A DNA stretch of 64,000 bases from Paractinoplanes tereljensis (GCF_016862435.1 NZ_BOMY01000061.1:62001-126000), one strand, 5' to 3'; positions 24,545 to 33,514 are shown, numbered from the stretch's first letter. The notes: generated from the letters alone by a model not told the origin. Numbers and translations are program-made.

Positions 24545-25500
24545 TGATCTCGTACCTGTTGCGGCGAACAGCGATCCTCCTGGGGTCGCTGTTCCTCGCT
24601 GCCGTGGCACTGTTCGTGCTGCTGAGGCTGCTGCCCGGCGACCCGGCCAACGCCCTGCTCCCGGTGGGCGCGACCCCCGAGCAGATCGAGGCCGCCCGGC
24701 GGCAGCTGGGCACGGACGCGCCGCTGCTGGACCAGTTCGGCACCTGGCTGGGGCACGTCTTCACGCTGGACCTGGGCAAATCCCTGATCAGCACGCTGCC
24801 GGTCGGCCCCGAGATCGTCACCCGGCTCCCGGTAACCGTGCCGCTGACGCTCGCTGCCTTCGTGCTGGCCGTGCTGGTAGCGGTGCCGGTCGGCGTCCTG
24901 GCCGCGGTCCGCGCCGACCGCTGGTACGGTCCCGTGCTCAACGCGGTAGCCCAGTTCGGCATCGCCGTACCCGCGTTCTGGGTGGGTTTGTTGTTGATCA
25001 CCGTCTTCGCGCTGCGCCTGCAGATCCTGCCGGCCGGCGGCTTCCCACCGGACGGCTGGGCCTCGCCCGGCCTTGCGATCGAGGCCCTGGTCCTGCCGGT
25101 GATCACGGTCGCGCTGGTCATGTCGGCTTCCTTGATCCGCTACGTCCGGGCCGCCACCCTGGACGTCCTAGGAGCCGACTACCTGCGCACCGCCCGCTCG
25201 CTGGGCATGTCCCGGTCAGGCGCCATGCGCCGGCACGGCCTGCGCAACGCGGCGGTCCCGGTGATCGCCGTCCTGGCCATGGAATTGGCCACCACTTTCC
25301 TGGGCGCGGTAGTGGTGGAGAGCGTCTTCGCCCTCCCCGGCCTGGGCGGCCTGCTGGTGCGAGGCATAGCCCAGCACGACTACCCGGTGATCCAGGGCGT
25401 GATGCTGGTAAGCACCGCAACGGTCCTGGTGGTCGGCTTCCTGGGCGACCTGGCCCAGCGCCTGGTAGACCCCCGCCTACGAAACCGAGCGGCCTCATGA
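24544..25500 (+). CDS. Dipeptide ABC transporter permease (DppB type)
   Basis: A 318-residue inner-membrane permease with six predicted TM segments. MISYLLRRTAILLGSLFLAA begins the first TM, and DYLRTARSLGMSRSGAMRRHG followed by GLRNAAVPV is the EAA-type loop that docks the ATPase. The ATG overlaps the stop codon of the binding protein. Confidence 0.93.
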   Translation: MISYLLRRTAILLGSLFLAAVALFVLLRLLPGDPANALLPVGATPEQIEAARRQLGTDAPLLDQFGTWLGHVFTLDLGKSLISTLPVGPEIVTRLPVTVPLTLAAFVLAVLVAVPVGVLAAVRADRWYGPVLNAVAQFGIAVPAFWVGLLLITVFALRLQILPAGGFPPDGWASPGLAIEALVLPVITVALVMSASLIRYVRAATLDVLGADYLRTARSLGMSRSGAMRRHGLRNAAVPVIAVLAMELATTFLGAVVVESVFALPGLGGLLVRGIAQHDYPVIQGVMLVSTATVLVVGFLGDLAQRLVDPRLRNRAAS

Positions 25501-26393
25501 GCAGCACCGCCTCACCGCCGGATTTGTCGCCCGCCCCGCAGTCTGACCCGTCGCCGGCCTCGGCGCGGGCAGGCGCCGGCTCGCGGCGCCGCTCCCTGCA
25601 CCTCGTCATCGGCCTCGTGCTGGTCGGGATCATCGCGGGCGGCGTGCTCATCTCCTACTTCTGGCTGCCCTTCGCCCCCGACGACACGTCCGGCGGCCGG
25701 TTGGTGCCGCCCGGCGGCGACCACCTGCTCGGCACCGACAAACTCGGCCGCGACCTGCTCACCCAGCTGCTGATCGGCGGCCGCATCGCGCTGGCCACCG
25801 CTCTCGGCGCGGTAGCCGTAGGCGGCGTCCTAGGAGTGAGCTTCGGCCTGCTGGCCGGTTTCGCCACCCGCTGGCTGGACGACGCCGCCGCGGTAGTCCT
25901 GGACATCCTGATCGCGTTCCCCACCCTGCTGCTGGCCATGCTGCTGGTGGCCGGCGCCGGCGCCTCCCTGACCACCGCCATCCTCGCGATCGGCCTGGCG
26001 ATGGCCGCGATCGTGGCCCGTCTGACCCGGGTGCTGGTCAAGCAGGTGCTGGGCCGCGACTACATCACCGCCGCCCGCATCGCCGGCGTCTCCTGGCCGC
26101 GCGTAGTAGCCAGCCACGTCCTGCCGAACATCGCGCCGGTGGTCCTGGTAAACCTGGCCCTACAGGCCGGCCTGGCCGTCCTCGCCGAGGCCAGCCTCTC
26201 GTACCTGGGCCTGGGCACCCCACCGCCAAACGCGTCGTGGGGCCGCATGCTCTACGAGGCCCAGGCCACCGTCCTGACCGCTCCGGCCGCCGCCCTAGCT
26301 CCCGGCTTGGCCCTGGTAGCCCTGGTAATCGGCATGAACCTGACCGCCGACGGCTTACGAGACCTGGCCGACCCCCGAAGGGCCGCGCGATGA
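25497..26393 (+). CDS. Dipeptide ABC transporter permease (DppC type)
   Basis: A 298-residue permease with a proline-rich cytosolic N-terminus, a first TM segment near residue 40, and the extracellular HLLGTDKLGRDLLTQLLIGG motif characteristic of DppC proteins. The ATPase-docking loop is DYITAARIAGVSWPRVV. A TTA leucine codon lies near the 3' end (about 26355). It overlaps both neighbours by 4 bp. Confidence 0.93.
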   Translation: MSSTASPPDLSPAPQSDPSPASARAGAGSRRRSLHLVIGLVLVGIIAGGVLISYFWLPFAPDDTSGGRLVPPGGDHLLGTDKLGRDLLTQLLIGGRIALATALGAVAVGGVLGVSFGLLAGFATRWLDDAAAVVLDILIAFPTLLLAMLLVAGAGASLTTAILAIGLAMAAIVARLTRVLVKQVLGRDYITAARIAGVSWPRVVASHVLPNIAPVVLVNLALQAGLAVLAEASLSYLGLGTPPPNASWGRMLYEAQATVLTAPAAALAPGLALVALVIGMNLTADGLRDLADPRRAAR

Positions 26394-27190
26394 GCCTGCT
26401 CACCGTTGCGGGACTGACCGTGCGGGACCAGGCCGGGCGGGCGCTGGTCGACGACGTGTCGTTCGCTGTCGCGGCCGGGGACCGGGCCGGCCTGATCGGC
26501 GAGTCCGGCTCGGGCAAGTCGCTGACCGCGCTCGCCGTCACCGGCCTGCTGCCGCCCGGCCTCACCGCCACCGGCGAGGTCCGGCTGGATGGCGTCGACA
26601 TGATCCGCGCGCCGGAGAAACACCGGACCGCCACCCGCGGCCCGGTCGCCGCCATCGTCTTCCAGGAACCCCTAACCGCGCTGGACCCGCTGATGACGGC
26701 CGGTCGGCAGATCGCCGGCCCGCTCCGGCGATTGCATCGCCTGCGGGGTGCGGGGTTGCGCGCGGCGGTCAACGACGCCCTCGACGAGGTACGCCTGACC
26801 GACACCGACCGCATTGCCAATTCCTACCCGCACCAGCTTTCCGGCGGCCAGCGCCAGCGGGTGGCGATCGCCATGGCCCTGGCCTGCCGCCCGCGATTGC
26901 TGATCGCCGACGAGCCCACCACCGCCCTCGACGTCACGGTCCAGGCCGAGATCCTCGACCTGCTGGACCGCCTGGTCGAGACCCGCGGAACCGCCCTGCT
27001 GTTCATCACCCACGACCTGCCGGTGGCCGCCCGAGTAACCCGAGACACCCACGTGATGCGCAACGGCCAAATCGTCGAATCAGGCCCGATCGCCGACGTG
27101 ATCGCCCACCCCAGCCACCCCTACACCAAAACGCTCGTCGAGAGCGCCCGCCGCTTCGACGCCGCCCTGGAACGGACCGCCCGTGACTGA
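26390..27190 (+). CDS. Dipeptide ABC transporter ATPase (DppD type)
   Basis: A 266-residue ATPase with Walker A GESGSGKS, signature LSGGQRQRVAIAMAL and Walker B LLIADEPTTALD. The C-terminal PSHPYTKTLVES is typical of DppD/OppD, although the usual Fe-S-like Cys tail is missing. The start is the ATG at 26390, inside the stop of dppC. Confidence 0.93.
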   Translation: MSLLTVAGLTVRDQAGRALVDDVSFAVAAGDRAGLIGESGSGKSLTALAVTGLLPPGLTATGEVRLDGVDMIRAPEKHRTATRGPVAAIVFQEPLTALDPLMTAGRQIAGPLRRLHRLRGAGLRAAVNDALDEVRLTDTDRIANSYPHQLSGGQRQRVAIAMALACRPRLLIADEPTTALDVTVQAEILDLLDRLVETRGTALLFITHDLPVAARVTRDTHVMRNGQIVESGPIADVIAHPSHPYTKTLVESARRFDAALERTARD

Positions 27191-27929
27191 CCCGATAATC
27201 GAGGCGTCCAAGGTCGGCTTCACCTACCGAGGCGGCAAGCCAGTACTGAACGACGTCGACCTGGCCGTCCACCCCGGCCAAAACGTGGCCCTGGTAGGCG
27301 AGTCCGGAGCAGGCAAGACCACGCTGCTACGCCTGCTGCTGGGCCTGGCCAGCCCCACCGACGGAACCATCCGCTTCGACGGAACCCCACTGACCCGAAC
27401 CCGGCTACGCGATTACCGACGAGCGGTGCAGGCCGTATTCCAGGACCCATACTCGTCCCTGGACCCCCGCCACCGGATAGGCCGAATAGTCGCCGAGCCG
27501 CTGCGAGGCCTGGGCCTGGGCACCGACCCAGCCAAGGTGGCGGCGGCGCTAGAGGCGGTAGGCCTACCCGCCGACACAGCCACCCGCTATCCCCACGAGT
27601 TCTCCGGCGGCCAACGCCAGCGCATAGCGATAGCCCGAGCAATAGTCGGCAACCCGCGCCTGCTGCTGGCCGACGAGCCGGTAAGCGCCCTGGACCTGAC
27701 GACAAGAGTCCGCATAGTCGACCTGCTGGGCTCCCTGTGCGCCGACCGAGGCCTAACCATCCTCCTGGTCTCCCACGACCTAGGCGTAGTAGCCGAACTG
27801 TGCCAACACACAGCGGTGCTGGAACACGGCCGCCTGGTAGAACAGGGCCCCACCAGCCAGGTCCTAGGCGAGCCTTCCCACCCGTACACCCGAAGGTTGT
27901 TGGAAAGCGTCCCCCGCCTACCGCAGTAA
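27183..27929 (+). CDS. Dipeptide ABC transporter ATPase (DppF type)
   Basis: A 248-residue ATPase with Walker A GESGAGKT, signature FSGGQRQRIAIARAI, Walker B LLLADEPVSALD and PSHPYTRRLLES. It starts with GTG at 27183 within the previous gene. Its codon use is odd for this DNA: ATA, GTA, CTA and CGA are frequent, including three ATA isoleucine codons in the signature region. This ends the DUF1684-dpp operon. Confidence 0.93.
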   Translation: MTDPIIEASKVGFTYRGGKPVLNDVDLAVHPGQNVALVGESGAGKTTLLRLLLGLASPTDGTIRFDGTPLTRTRLRDYRRAVQAVFQDPYSSLDPRHRIGRIVAEPLRGLGLGTDPAKVAAALEAVGLPADTATRYPHEFSGGQRQRIAIARAIVGNPRLLLADEPVSALDLTTRVRIVDLLGSLCADRGLTILLVSHDLGVVAELCQHTAVLEHGRLVEQGPTSQVLGEPSHPYTRRLLESVPRLPQ

Positions 27930-28100
27930 CCGGCGCGGAATGTTCGCTTAGCCCCCCACAAAGCCCGGCCTGCCCAAGCTGACCTCTTGGCGCCCCCACA
28001 GCGCGGAAGCCAGACCGCAGTGCGGAAGGGGACCGCCCAGCCCAGCCACGCAGTGAGCGGCGAGGTACCAAGATCCTGGCCGTAACGGATTCCCACGCGA

Positions 28101-28174
28101 GGTTGGGGGCCGAGGGTGATCCTGCAGGGCATAGATGCTTTACCGCCCAGCAGGGTCACCCTCGGCCCCCAACC
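28101..28174. repeat. 25-bp inverted repeat with 24-base loop
   Basis: Bases 28101-28125 and 28150-28174 are reverse complements with one mismatch; the outer core is GGTTGGGGGCCGAGGGTGA. It can serve as a bidirectional transcription barrier between two convergent operons. The long perfect arms are unusual for a simple terminator, and there is no T run. Confidence 0.75.
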
Positions 28175-28188
28175 GTCCCACCGCAAGG

Positions 28189-28227
28189 AAAAGCCCCGCC
28201 ACCCAGCAGAAAGCCAGGCAGCGGGGC
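28189..28227 (-). terminator. Intrinsic terminator of the betaine-type operon
   Basis: On the minus strand GCCCCGC (28227-28221) pairs with GCGGGGC (28199-28193), followed by TTTTCC. It lies 8 bp beyond the stop of the substrate-binding gene. Confidence 0.65.
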
Positions 28228-28234
28228 AGGGAGA

Positions 28235-29170
28235 TCAGACCAGGCCGTTCTCGGAAAGGAAGGCCTTGGCCACCGCGGCGGTGTCCTTCTTGTCCACCTG
28301 GACCTGGGCCAGGTAGGTGGTCAGGTTCTCGGTGGTCAGCTTGCCCGAGACGGCGTTGAGAGCGCCGCTCACGGTCGGGTTGTTAGCGGCCGTGCGGATC
28401 AGCGGGATGATGTTCTCGGCCAGGTAGAGGTTCTTCGGGTCCTCCAGGACGACGAACTTGTTGGTGGCGATAGACGAGTCGGTGGAGAAGATGTTGCCGA
28501 CGTCGATCTGGCCCTTGGTCAGCGCGTTCACGGTCAGCGGGCCGCCGGCGTCGAGGGGCTTGAAGGTCTTGAACTTGATGCCGTAGAGCGATTCCAGGCC
28601 CTTGAGGCCCTGGTAGCGCTCCTGCCACTCCGGCCCGGCACCGATGGTGAGCTTGTCCGCCACCGGCTTGAGGTCCTCGATGGTCTTCAGGCTGTACTTC
28701 GCGGCCGTCGCGCTGGTGACGGTCAGGGTGTCCTTGTCCTCGGCGGCCGACTGCTCGAGCACCTCGGTGCCGGTCGGCAGCACCTTCTTGAGCTCGGTCA
28801 GCACCTGGTCGGGGCTGCTGACGCCCTCCGGCGCCCCGCCCTTGGCCAGCGCGGACAGCAGCGCGCCGTTGTACTCCGGCAGCAGGTCGATCGAGCCGTC
28901 CTGCAGCGCCTTCAAATAAAGCTCACGGGCGCCGATGTTGAACTGGCGCTTGACCGTCACGCCCTTGGCTTCCAGGGCCTGCGCGTAGATCTCGCCGAGC
29001 AGCTCGCTCTCGGCGAAGTTGGCCGAGCCGATGGTGACCGTGGAGGTCGAGGCGCTGCTGCCACCGGCCGGCTCGTTGCTGAGCGGGTCATCGTTGGCGC
29101 CACATGCGGACAGGGTGAGGGCAAGGGTCACACCGGCGGCGAAAACACCGGCGAATCGCGTACGCAACAA
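28235..29170 (-). CDS. OpuC/ProX-type quaternary-amine substrate-binding lipoprotein
   Basis: A 311-residue lipoprotein with lipobox LALTLSAC. The mature part has VTIGSANFAESELLGEIYAQ and GARELYLKALQDGSIDLLPE, the signatures of binding proteins for glycine betaine, choline, carnitine and related trimethylammonium compounds (the QAT family, which also includes the ergothioneine binder EgtU). It is the last gene of a four-gene operon (ATPase, permease, permease, binding protein). The ligand cannot be read from sequence. Confidence 0.92.
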   Translation of the reverse strand: MLRTRFAGVFAAGVTLALTLSACGANDDPLSNEPAGGSSASTSTVTIGSANFAESELLGEIYAQALEAKGVTVKRQFNIGARELYLKALQDGSIDLLPEYNGALLSALAKGGAPEGVSSPDQVLTELKKVLPTGTEVLEQSAAEDKDTLTVTSATAAKYSLKTIEDLKPVADKLTIGAGPEWQERYQGLKGLESLYGIKFKTFKPLDAGGPLTVNALTKGQIDVGNIFSTDSSIATNKFVVLEDPKNLYLAENIIPLIRTAANNPTVSGALNAVSGKLTTENLTTYLAQVQVDKKDTAAVAKAFLSENGLV

Positions 29171-29192
29171 GGGTCTGGCCTTTCGTTCTTTT

Positions 29193-29843
29193 TTAGCGGA
29201 GCCCGGGGGAGACGATCCAGCGCTGGGCCAGCGCGAGGATCAGGTCGAGTACGACCGCCAGCACCGCGACGACGATGGCGCCGGCCAGCACACGGGAGTA
29301 ATCGTTGACGGCCAGGCCGTCGATCAGGAGGCGGCCGAGGCCGTTGAGGCCGACCGCGGCGGCCACCGTCGCGGTCGCCACCACCTGCAGGGCGGCGCTG
29401 CGGAAGCCGCTCATCATGACCGGCAGGGCCATCGGCAGTTCCACCTTGAACAGCACCTGCCAGGGGCGCATGCCCATCCCGCGGGCCGCGTCGACCACGC
29501 GGTGGTCGAGGGTCCGCATGCCGGCGTACGCCGAGGTCAGGATCGGTGGGATGACCAGCACGGTCAGCGCGATGAGCACGGGGGTGAGGCCGAGGCCGAG
29601 CAGGGTGACCATGAGCATCAGCAGGCCGAGGGTGGGCAGGGAGCGGCCGGCGTTGCCGGCGTTGATGGCCAGGAACGAGCCGCGGCCGGTGTGCCCGATG
29701 TACAGGCCGACCGGCAGCGCGATGATCGTGCCGATGATCAGGGCCAGCACCACGTACCAGACGTGGGACAGGATCAGCTGCGGGATGCTGCCGTCGGCGG
29801 TGAGGCTCCAGTGCGCCGCGTCGAACAGGTAGGAGAGGTTCAC
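29193..29843 (-). CDS. QAT-family ABC transporter permease 2
   Basis: A 216-residue permease with five to six TM segments. PTLGLLMLMVTLLGLGLTP and the EAA loop VDAARGMGMRPWQVLFKVEL are typical of OpuC-type permeases. It starts with GTG at 29843 overlapping the stop of the first permease (GTGA). Confidence 0.92.
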   Translation of the reverse strand: MNLSYLFDAAHWSLTADGSIPQLILSHVWYVVLALIIGTIIALPVGLYIGHTGRGSFLAINAGNAGRSLPTLGLLMLMVTLLGLGLTPVLIALTVLVIPPILTSAYAGMRTLDHRVVDAARGMGMRPWQVLFKVELPMALPVMMSGFRSAALQVVATATVAAAVGLNGLGRLLIDGLAVNDYSRVLAGAIVVAVLAVVLDLILALAQRWIVSPGLR

Positions 29844-30490
29844 GCCGCGCCCCTCTGGTAGCGGGTCCACGGGGTGACCAGCCGCTGCAGCCCGACGATC
29901 GCCAGGTCGCAGATGCCGGCGAGAGCCACCGACAGAACGATGCCGACGATGATCGGCTGGGTGTAGAACAGCTGGAAGCCGCGGGTGAACAGCTGGCCAA
30001 GACCGCCGACGCCGATCAGCGCGCCCACGCTGACCAGGCTGATGTTGGAGACCGTGGCCACCCGAAGGCCGGCCAGGATGACCGGCAGCGCGACCGGTAG
30101 TTCGACGTCGATCAGCCGCCGCAGGCGGCGGTAGCCCATCGCGGTGGCCGACTGCACGACCAGGGCGTCGACCGAGCGCAGGCCGTCCGCGACGGTGCGG
30201 GCGAGCAGCGCGACGGTGTAGATGGTCAGCGCGACCACGATGTTCAGCGGCGACAGGATCTTGGTGCCGAGGAGGACCGGCAGGAAGACGAACAGCGCCA
30301 GCGACGGGATCGAGTAGAGCACCCCGCACGTGTTGACCAGCGGGTGGTAGAGCCAGGGGAAACGGACGCCGAGGTAGCCGATCGGCAGCGCCAGCACGAA
30401 GCCGATCACCACCGGGACCAGCGCGAGCCAGACGTGCTGGCGCAGCGCGGTCAGGATGGTCTCCCAGTTGTTCGACAGGTAGGTGCTCAC
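29840..30490 (-). CDS. QAT-family ABC transporter permease 1
   Basis: A 216-residue permease. VLYSIPSLALFVFLPVLLG and SATAMGYRRLRRLIDVELPV are family signatures. The ATG at 30490 overlaps the ATPase stop (ATGA). Two similar permeases in one operon form a heterodimeric membrane channel. Confidence 0.93.
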   Translation of the reverse strand: MSTYLSNNWETILTALRQHVWLALVPVVIGFVLALPIGYLGVRFPWLYHPLVNTCGVLYSIPSLALFVFLPVLLGTKILSPLNIVVALTIYTVALLARTVADGLRSVDALVVQSATAMGYRRLRRLIDVELPVALPVILAGLRVATVSNISLVSVGALIGVGGLGQLFTRGFQLFYTQPIIVGIVLSVALAGICDLAIVGLQRLVTPWTRYQRGAA

Positions 30491-31491
30491 TTGGCCGCCC
30501 GGCGTTCAGCGAGGTGGTCGACCAGGTCGTGGTGCGGTACCAGGCCGTCGGCCTTGCCGTTCGCGTCGACCCGCACCGCGATGCCGACCGGCGAGGTGAT
30601 CGCCAGGTCGGTGACCAGCCGCAACGAGTCCTCGACGGTGAACGTGCCGCCGGTGGGCTCGCCGTCGCCCCAGCTGACCGGCCGGCCGGCCTCGTCGAGC
30701 AGGAGGTCGGCGGTCAGCGGGCGCACCGGCAGGCCGGCGGCGGTGTCGAAGGACAGGCTGCGCAGCCCGCGGTCGCGGCCCACGAACTCGGCCACGAACT
30801 CGTCGGCCGGGTGGTCGAGCAGCTCCTGCGGGGTGCCGATCTGGGCGAGCTTGCCGCCCTGGCGGAGGATGACGACCACGTCGCCGAGCTTGATCGCCTC
30901 GTCGATGTCGTGGGTGACCATCGCGATCGTCTTGCCGAGGTCTTTCTGCAGGCGCAGGAACTCGCGGTGCAGGCCCTCGCGCACGACCGGGTCGACGGCG
31001 CTGAACGGCTCGTCCATCAGCATCACCGGCGGGTCGGCGGCGAGCGCCCGGGCCACCCCGACGCGCTGCTGCTGGCCGCCGGAGAGCTGGGCCGGGTAGC
31101 GACTGGCGAACTCGGCGGACAGGCCGACCCGTTCGAGCAGCCCCAGCGCGGCGGTGCGGGCCTCTTTGCGGGACTTACCGAGCAGCATCGGCACGGTGGC
31201 GACGTTGTCCAGCACGGTGCGGTGTGGGAAGAGGCCGGCGTGCTGGATGACGTACCCGATCTTGCGCCGCAGGAGAGCGTCGTCCTGCCCGGCCACGTCC
31301 TGGCCGTCGATCAGGATCCGGCCCGAGGTCGGGTTGATCATCCGGTTGATCATGCGGAGCGAGGTGGTCTTGCCGCAGCCGGACGGACCGACGAACACGG
31401 TCGTCTTGCCGGTGGGAAGCTCGAGGGAGAGGTGGTCGACGGCCGTGCTGCCGCCGGGGTACACCTTCACGACGTCGTCGAATGTGATCAT
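30487..31491 (-). CDS. QAT-family ABC transporter ATPase (OpuCA type)
   Basis: A 334-residue ATPase with Walker A GPSGCGKT, signature LSGGQQQRVGVARAL and Walker B VMLMDEPFSAVD. Residues about 260-330 form a degenerate CBS-like regulatory part, as in OpuCA and ProV. It is the first gene of the operon and is divergent from the lyase-like gene. Confidence 0.93.
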   Translation of the reverse strand: MITFDDVVKVYPGGSTAVDHLSLELPTGKTTVFVGPSGCGKTTSLRMINRMINPTSGRILIDGQDVAGQDDALLRRKIGYVIQHAGLFPHRTVLDNVATVPMLLGKSRKEARTAALGLLERVGLSAEFASRYPAQLSGGQQQRVGVARALAADPPVMLMDEPFSAVDPVVREGLHREFLRLQKDLGKTIAMVTHDIDEAIKLGDVVVILRQGGKLAQIGTPQELLDHPADEFVAEFVGRDRGLRSLSFDTAAGLPVRPLTADLLLDEAGRPVSWGDGEPTGGTFTVEDSLRLVTDLAITSPVGIAVRVDANGKADGLVPHHDLVDHLAERRAAK

Positions 31492-31524
31492 GGTACTCCC
31501 ATGGCGGCGCTCCGGTGAATGAGG

Positions 31525-31552
31525 CTATTCATACTTCAGCGATAGTGAATAG
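31525..31552. promoter_or_regulatory. Inverted repeat operator candidate between transporter and lyase
   Basis: CTATTCA (31525-31531) and TGAATAG (31546-31552) form a perfect 7-bp inverted repeat with a 14-base spacer in the 115-bp divergent region. The surrounding DNA is A/T-rich for this genome. One regulator acting here could co-control the betaine-type transporter and the lyase. Confidence 0.5.
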
Positions 31553-31606
31553 GATGTCAAACGATCGGGGTCGAGCTTTACGCTCCTGAAACTAGGTGAC
31601 GTTGTT

Positions 31607-33043
31607 ATGCGTGCAAAAGTCCGGCTCGACGGCCATTCGCTCACGGTGGAGGACCTCGTCGCCGTCGCGTCCGGCCGGGCCGAGGTCTCGGTCGACCCGG
31701 CTGCCCTGCGGCTCGTCGAGCGGCGGCACGCGGTGCTGCTGGAGGCCCGGGTGGCGGGCGCGGTCTACGGCGCCAACACCGGTGTGGGAGCCAACCGGCA
31801 CGAGATGACCGCCGACGACGGTGGGCACGGCCTGCGGCTGCTGCGCAGCCACTGCGCCGCGGTGGGACCGGTCGAGGACGACGAGACGGCCCGGGCCGCG
31901 ATGACCACCCGGCTCAACCAGATCCTGGCCGGCGGATCGGGCATCTCGCGCCGGGTGGCCGAAGCGCTGGCCGAGGCGGTGTACGCCGGAGCCGTCCCGA
32001 CCCTGCACTCGTGGGGCGCGATCGGCACCGGTGACCTGGCCGCCCTCGCCGAGCTGGGCCTCACCCTCTCCGGGGAGCGGCCGTGGCGCTCCGGCCAGGG
32101 CCCGGTCACCACCATCGACGCCACCGACGCGCTCCCGATGATCAGCTCCAGCGCGCTGACCGTGGCCACCGCGGCCCTCGCCCTCGACCGGGTGACCGCC
32201 CAGCTCCGGGCGTCGATCGTGGTGGCCGCGCTGACCTTCGTCGCGCTGCGCGGCAACCCGGAGGCCTACGACGCCGCCGTGCACCTGGCCCGCGCCCACC
32301 CGTGCCAGGCCGAGGTGGCCGCCATGCTGCGCAAGCTGGTGGCTGGCTCGGGCGCGCCGGTGCGCATCCAGGACCCGTTCGGGCTGCGGGTGATGCCACA
32401 GGTGACCGCGCCCGCCCTGGACGCGATTCGCGACCTGCGCAACGTGCTCGGCGAGGAGTTGAACGCGGCGGTGGAGAACCCGCTGGTCACGGTGGCCGGC
32501 GTGCACCACCACGGGCAGTTCCACACCGCGACCCTGGCCTCGCACCTGGACGCGGTGCGTAACGCCTTCCTGCCGGTGCTGTCGCTGTCGTCGGCCCGGC
32601 TCGGGCTGCTGATGCGCCCCGACCTGACCGGCCTGCGCGCCTTCCTGGCCGACGGCCCGACCGGCAGCTCCGGCCTGATGATCAGCGAGTACGTCGTGCA
32701 GGACCTGCTCACCGAGATCCGGGTCGGCATGCAGGCGGTCGCGGCCGGCACGCTGACCATCTCGCTCGGCCTGGAGGAGCACGCCAGCTTCGCCACCCAG
32801 GGTGCCCGCTCGCTGCGCCGGATGACCGAGCTCGCCCCCACGCTGCTGGCCGCCGAGCTGGTCGCGGCGGTCCGGGCGCTGCGGATGGCGCCCGGCCGGC
32901 TCGTCGACGGCGCCGCCCGGGAGGCCTTCGACCTGGCCGCCAAGGCGCTGGAACCGGGCATGGAGGACCGGCCGCTCGGCGCCGACCTGGAGAGCGCCGC
33001 CGCCCTGCTGCCCGAACTGGCCGCTTTAGTCGAGAGGCCGTAA
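31607..33043 (+). CDS. Histidine/aromatic ammonia-lyase-like enzyme with altered MIO triad (Gly-Thr-Gly)
   Basis: A 478-residue member of the HAL/PAL superfamily. The catalytic tyrosine is kept (Y54, VYGANTGVG), as are QDPFGLRVMPQ and ELNAAVENPLVT. The place of the Ala-Ser-Gly triad that cyclises into the MIO electrophile reads GAIGTGDLAALAE, i.e. G140-T141-G142, so MIO formation is doubtful. Family relatives without MIO exist, notably ergothionases, which remove trimethylamine from ergothioneine. The gene is divergent from a QAT-type (betaine) transporter, so an ergothioneine- or histidine-betaine-type substrate is a reasonable hypothesis. Confidence 0.8.
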   Translation: MRAKVRLDGHSLTVEDLVAVASGRAEVSVDPAALRLVERRHAVLLEARVAGAVYGANTGVGANRHEMTADDGGHGLRLLRSHCAAVGPVEDDETARAAMTTRLNQILAGGSGISRRVAEALAEAVYAGAVPTLHSWGAIGTGDLAALAELGLTLSGERPWRSGQGPVTTIDATDALPMISSSALTVATAALALDRVTAQLRASIVVAALTFVALRGNPEAYDAAVHLARAHPCQAEVAAMLRKLVAGSGAPVRIQDPFGLRVMPQVTAPALDAIRDLRNVLGEELNAAVENPLVTVAGVHHHGQFHTATLASHLDAVRNAFLPVLSLSSARLGLLMRPDLTGLRAFLADGPTGSSGLMISEYVVQDLLTEIRVGMQAVAAGTLTISLGLEEHASFATQGARSLRRMTELAPTLLAAELVAAVRALRMAPGRLVDGAAREAFDLAAKALEPGMEDRPLGADLESAAALLPELAALVERP

Positions 33044-33514
33044 CTCGTCGGCGTAGCTCACCGCGCGGCGGCGCAGCACCCCGCTCGGGCTGATCGAATA
33101 TTGCCCCATCCGCCACAGCGGCGGTGAGTAGGCGTGGATCGAGACCGAGCCGTCGACCGCGCCGGCCATCCGGTGGATGTGGTCGGGCCCGAAGCCGAAC
33201 GAGCGACCGGCCTTCACCACCCGCGTCGCCGGCGTGCCGCCCATCCGCGGGGTGGCCTCGGAGACCGCGCCCCGGGTCACCGCGACCGCGCCGGAGGAGA
33301 TGTCGTGGTCGTGCCAGCCGGTGTCGTCCTGCAGGTTCCAGCACAGCACCCAGACGTCGATGTCGGTGTCCCGGTAGAGCGAGGCGTAGTGCCGCTTGCC
33401 GGTGTCGTGCCGGACCAGCGGCTCCCAGAGCTCGGTGCGGGCGGCCAGGTCGGTCACCCAGCGTCGTAGTTCCTGGGTGGTCAGCACCCGGCCGAGCAGG
33501 GCCGGCATGGTCAT
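33026..33514 (-). CDS. Cysteine-dioxygenase-type thiol dioxygenase
   Basis: A 162-residue cupin. GWHDHDISSGAVAV carries two iron-ligand histidines (H68, H70) and FGPDHIHRM the third; this is the CDO family, which oxidises a thiol to a sulfinic acid with O2. The ATG at 33514 overlaps the stop of the upstream amidohydrolase (ATGA), and GGGAGA is 8 bp before it. The 3' end overlaps the convergent lyase by 18 bp. The substrate may be cysteine or another small thiol. Confidence 0.85.
   Translation of the reverse strand: MTMPALLGRVLTTQELRRWVTDLAARTELWEPLVRHDTGKRHYASLYRDTDIDVWVLCWNLQDDTGWHDHDISSGAVAVTRGAVSEATPRMGGTPATRVVKAGRSFGFGPDHIHRMAGAVDGSVSIHAYSPPLWRMGQYSISPSGVLRRRAVSYADELRPLD

Larger units (their letters stand above)
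27930..28234. other. Convergent intergenic region with large hairpins
   Basis: A 305-bp gap between the dpp operon and the convergent betaine-type operon. It contains a very strong inverted repeat (28101-28174) and a terminator hairpin (28193-28227). No gene is visible. Confidence 0.7.
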
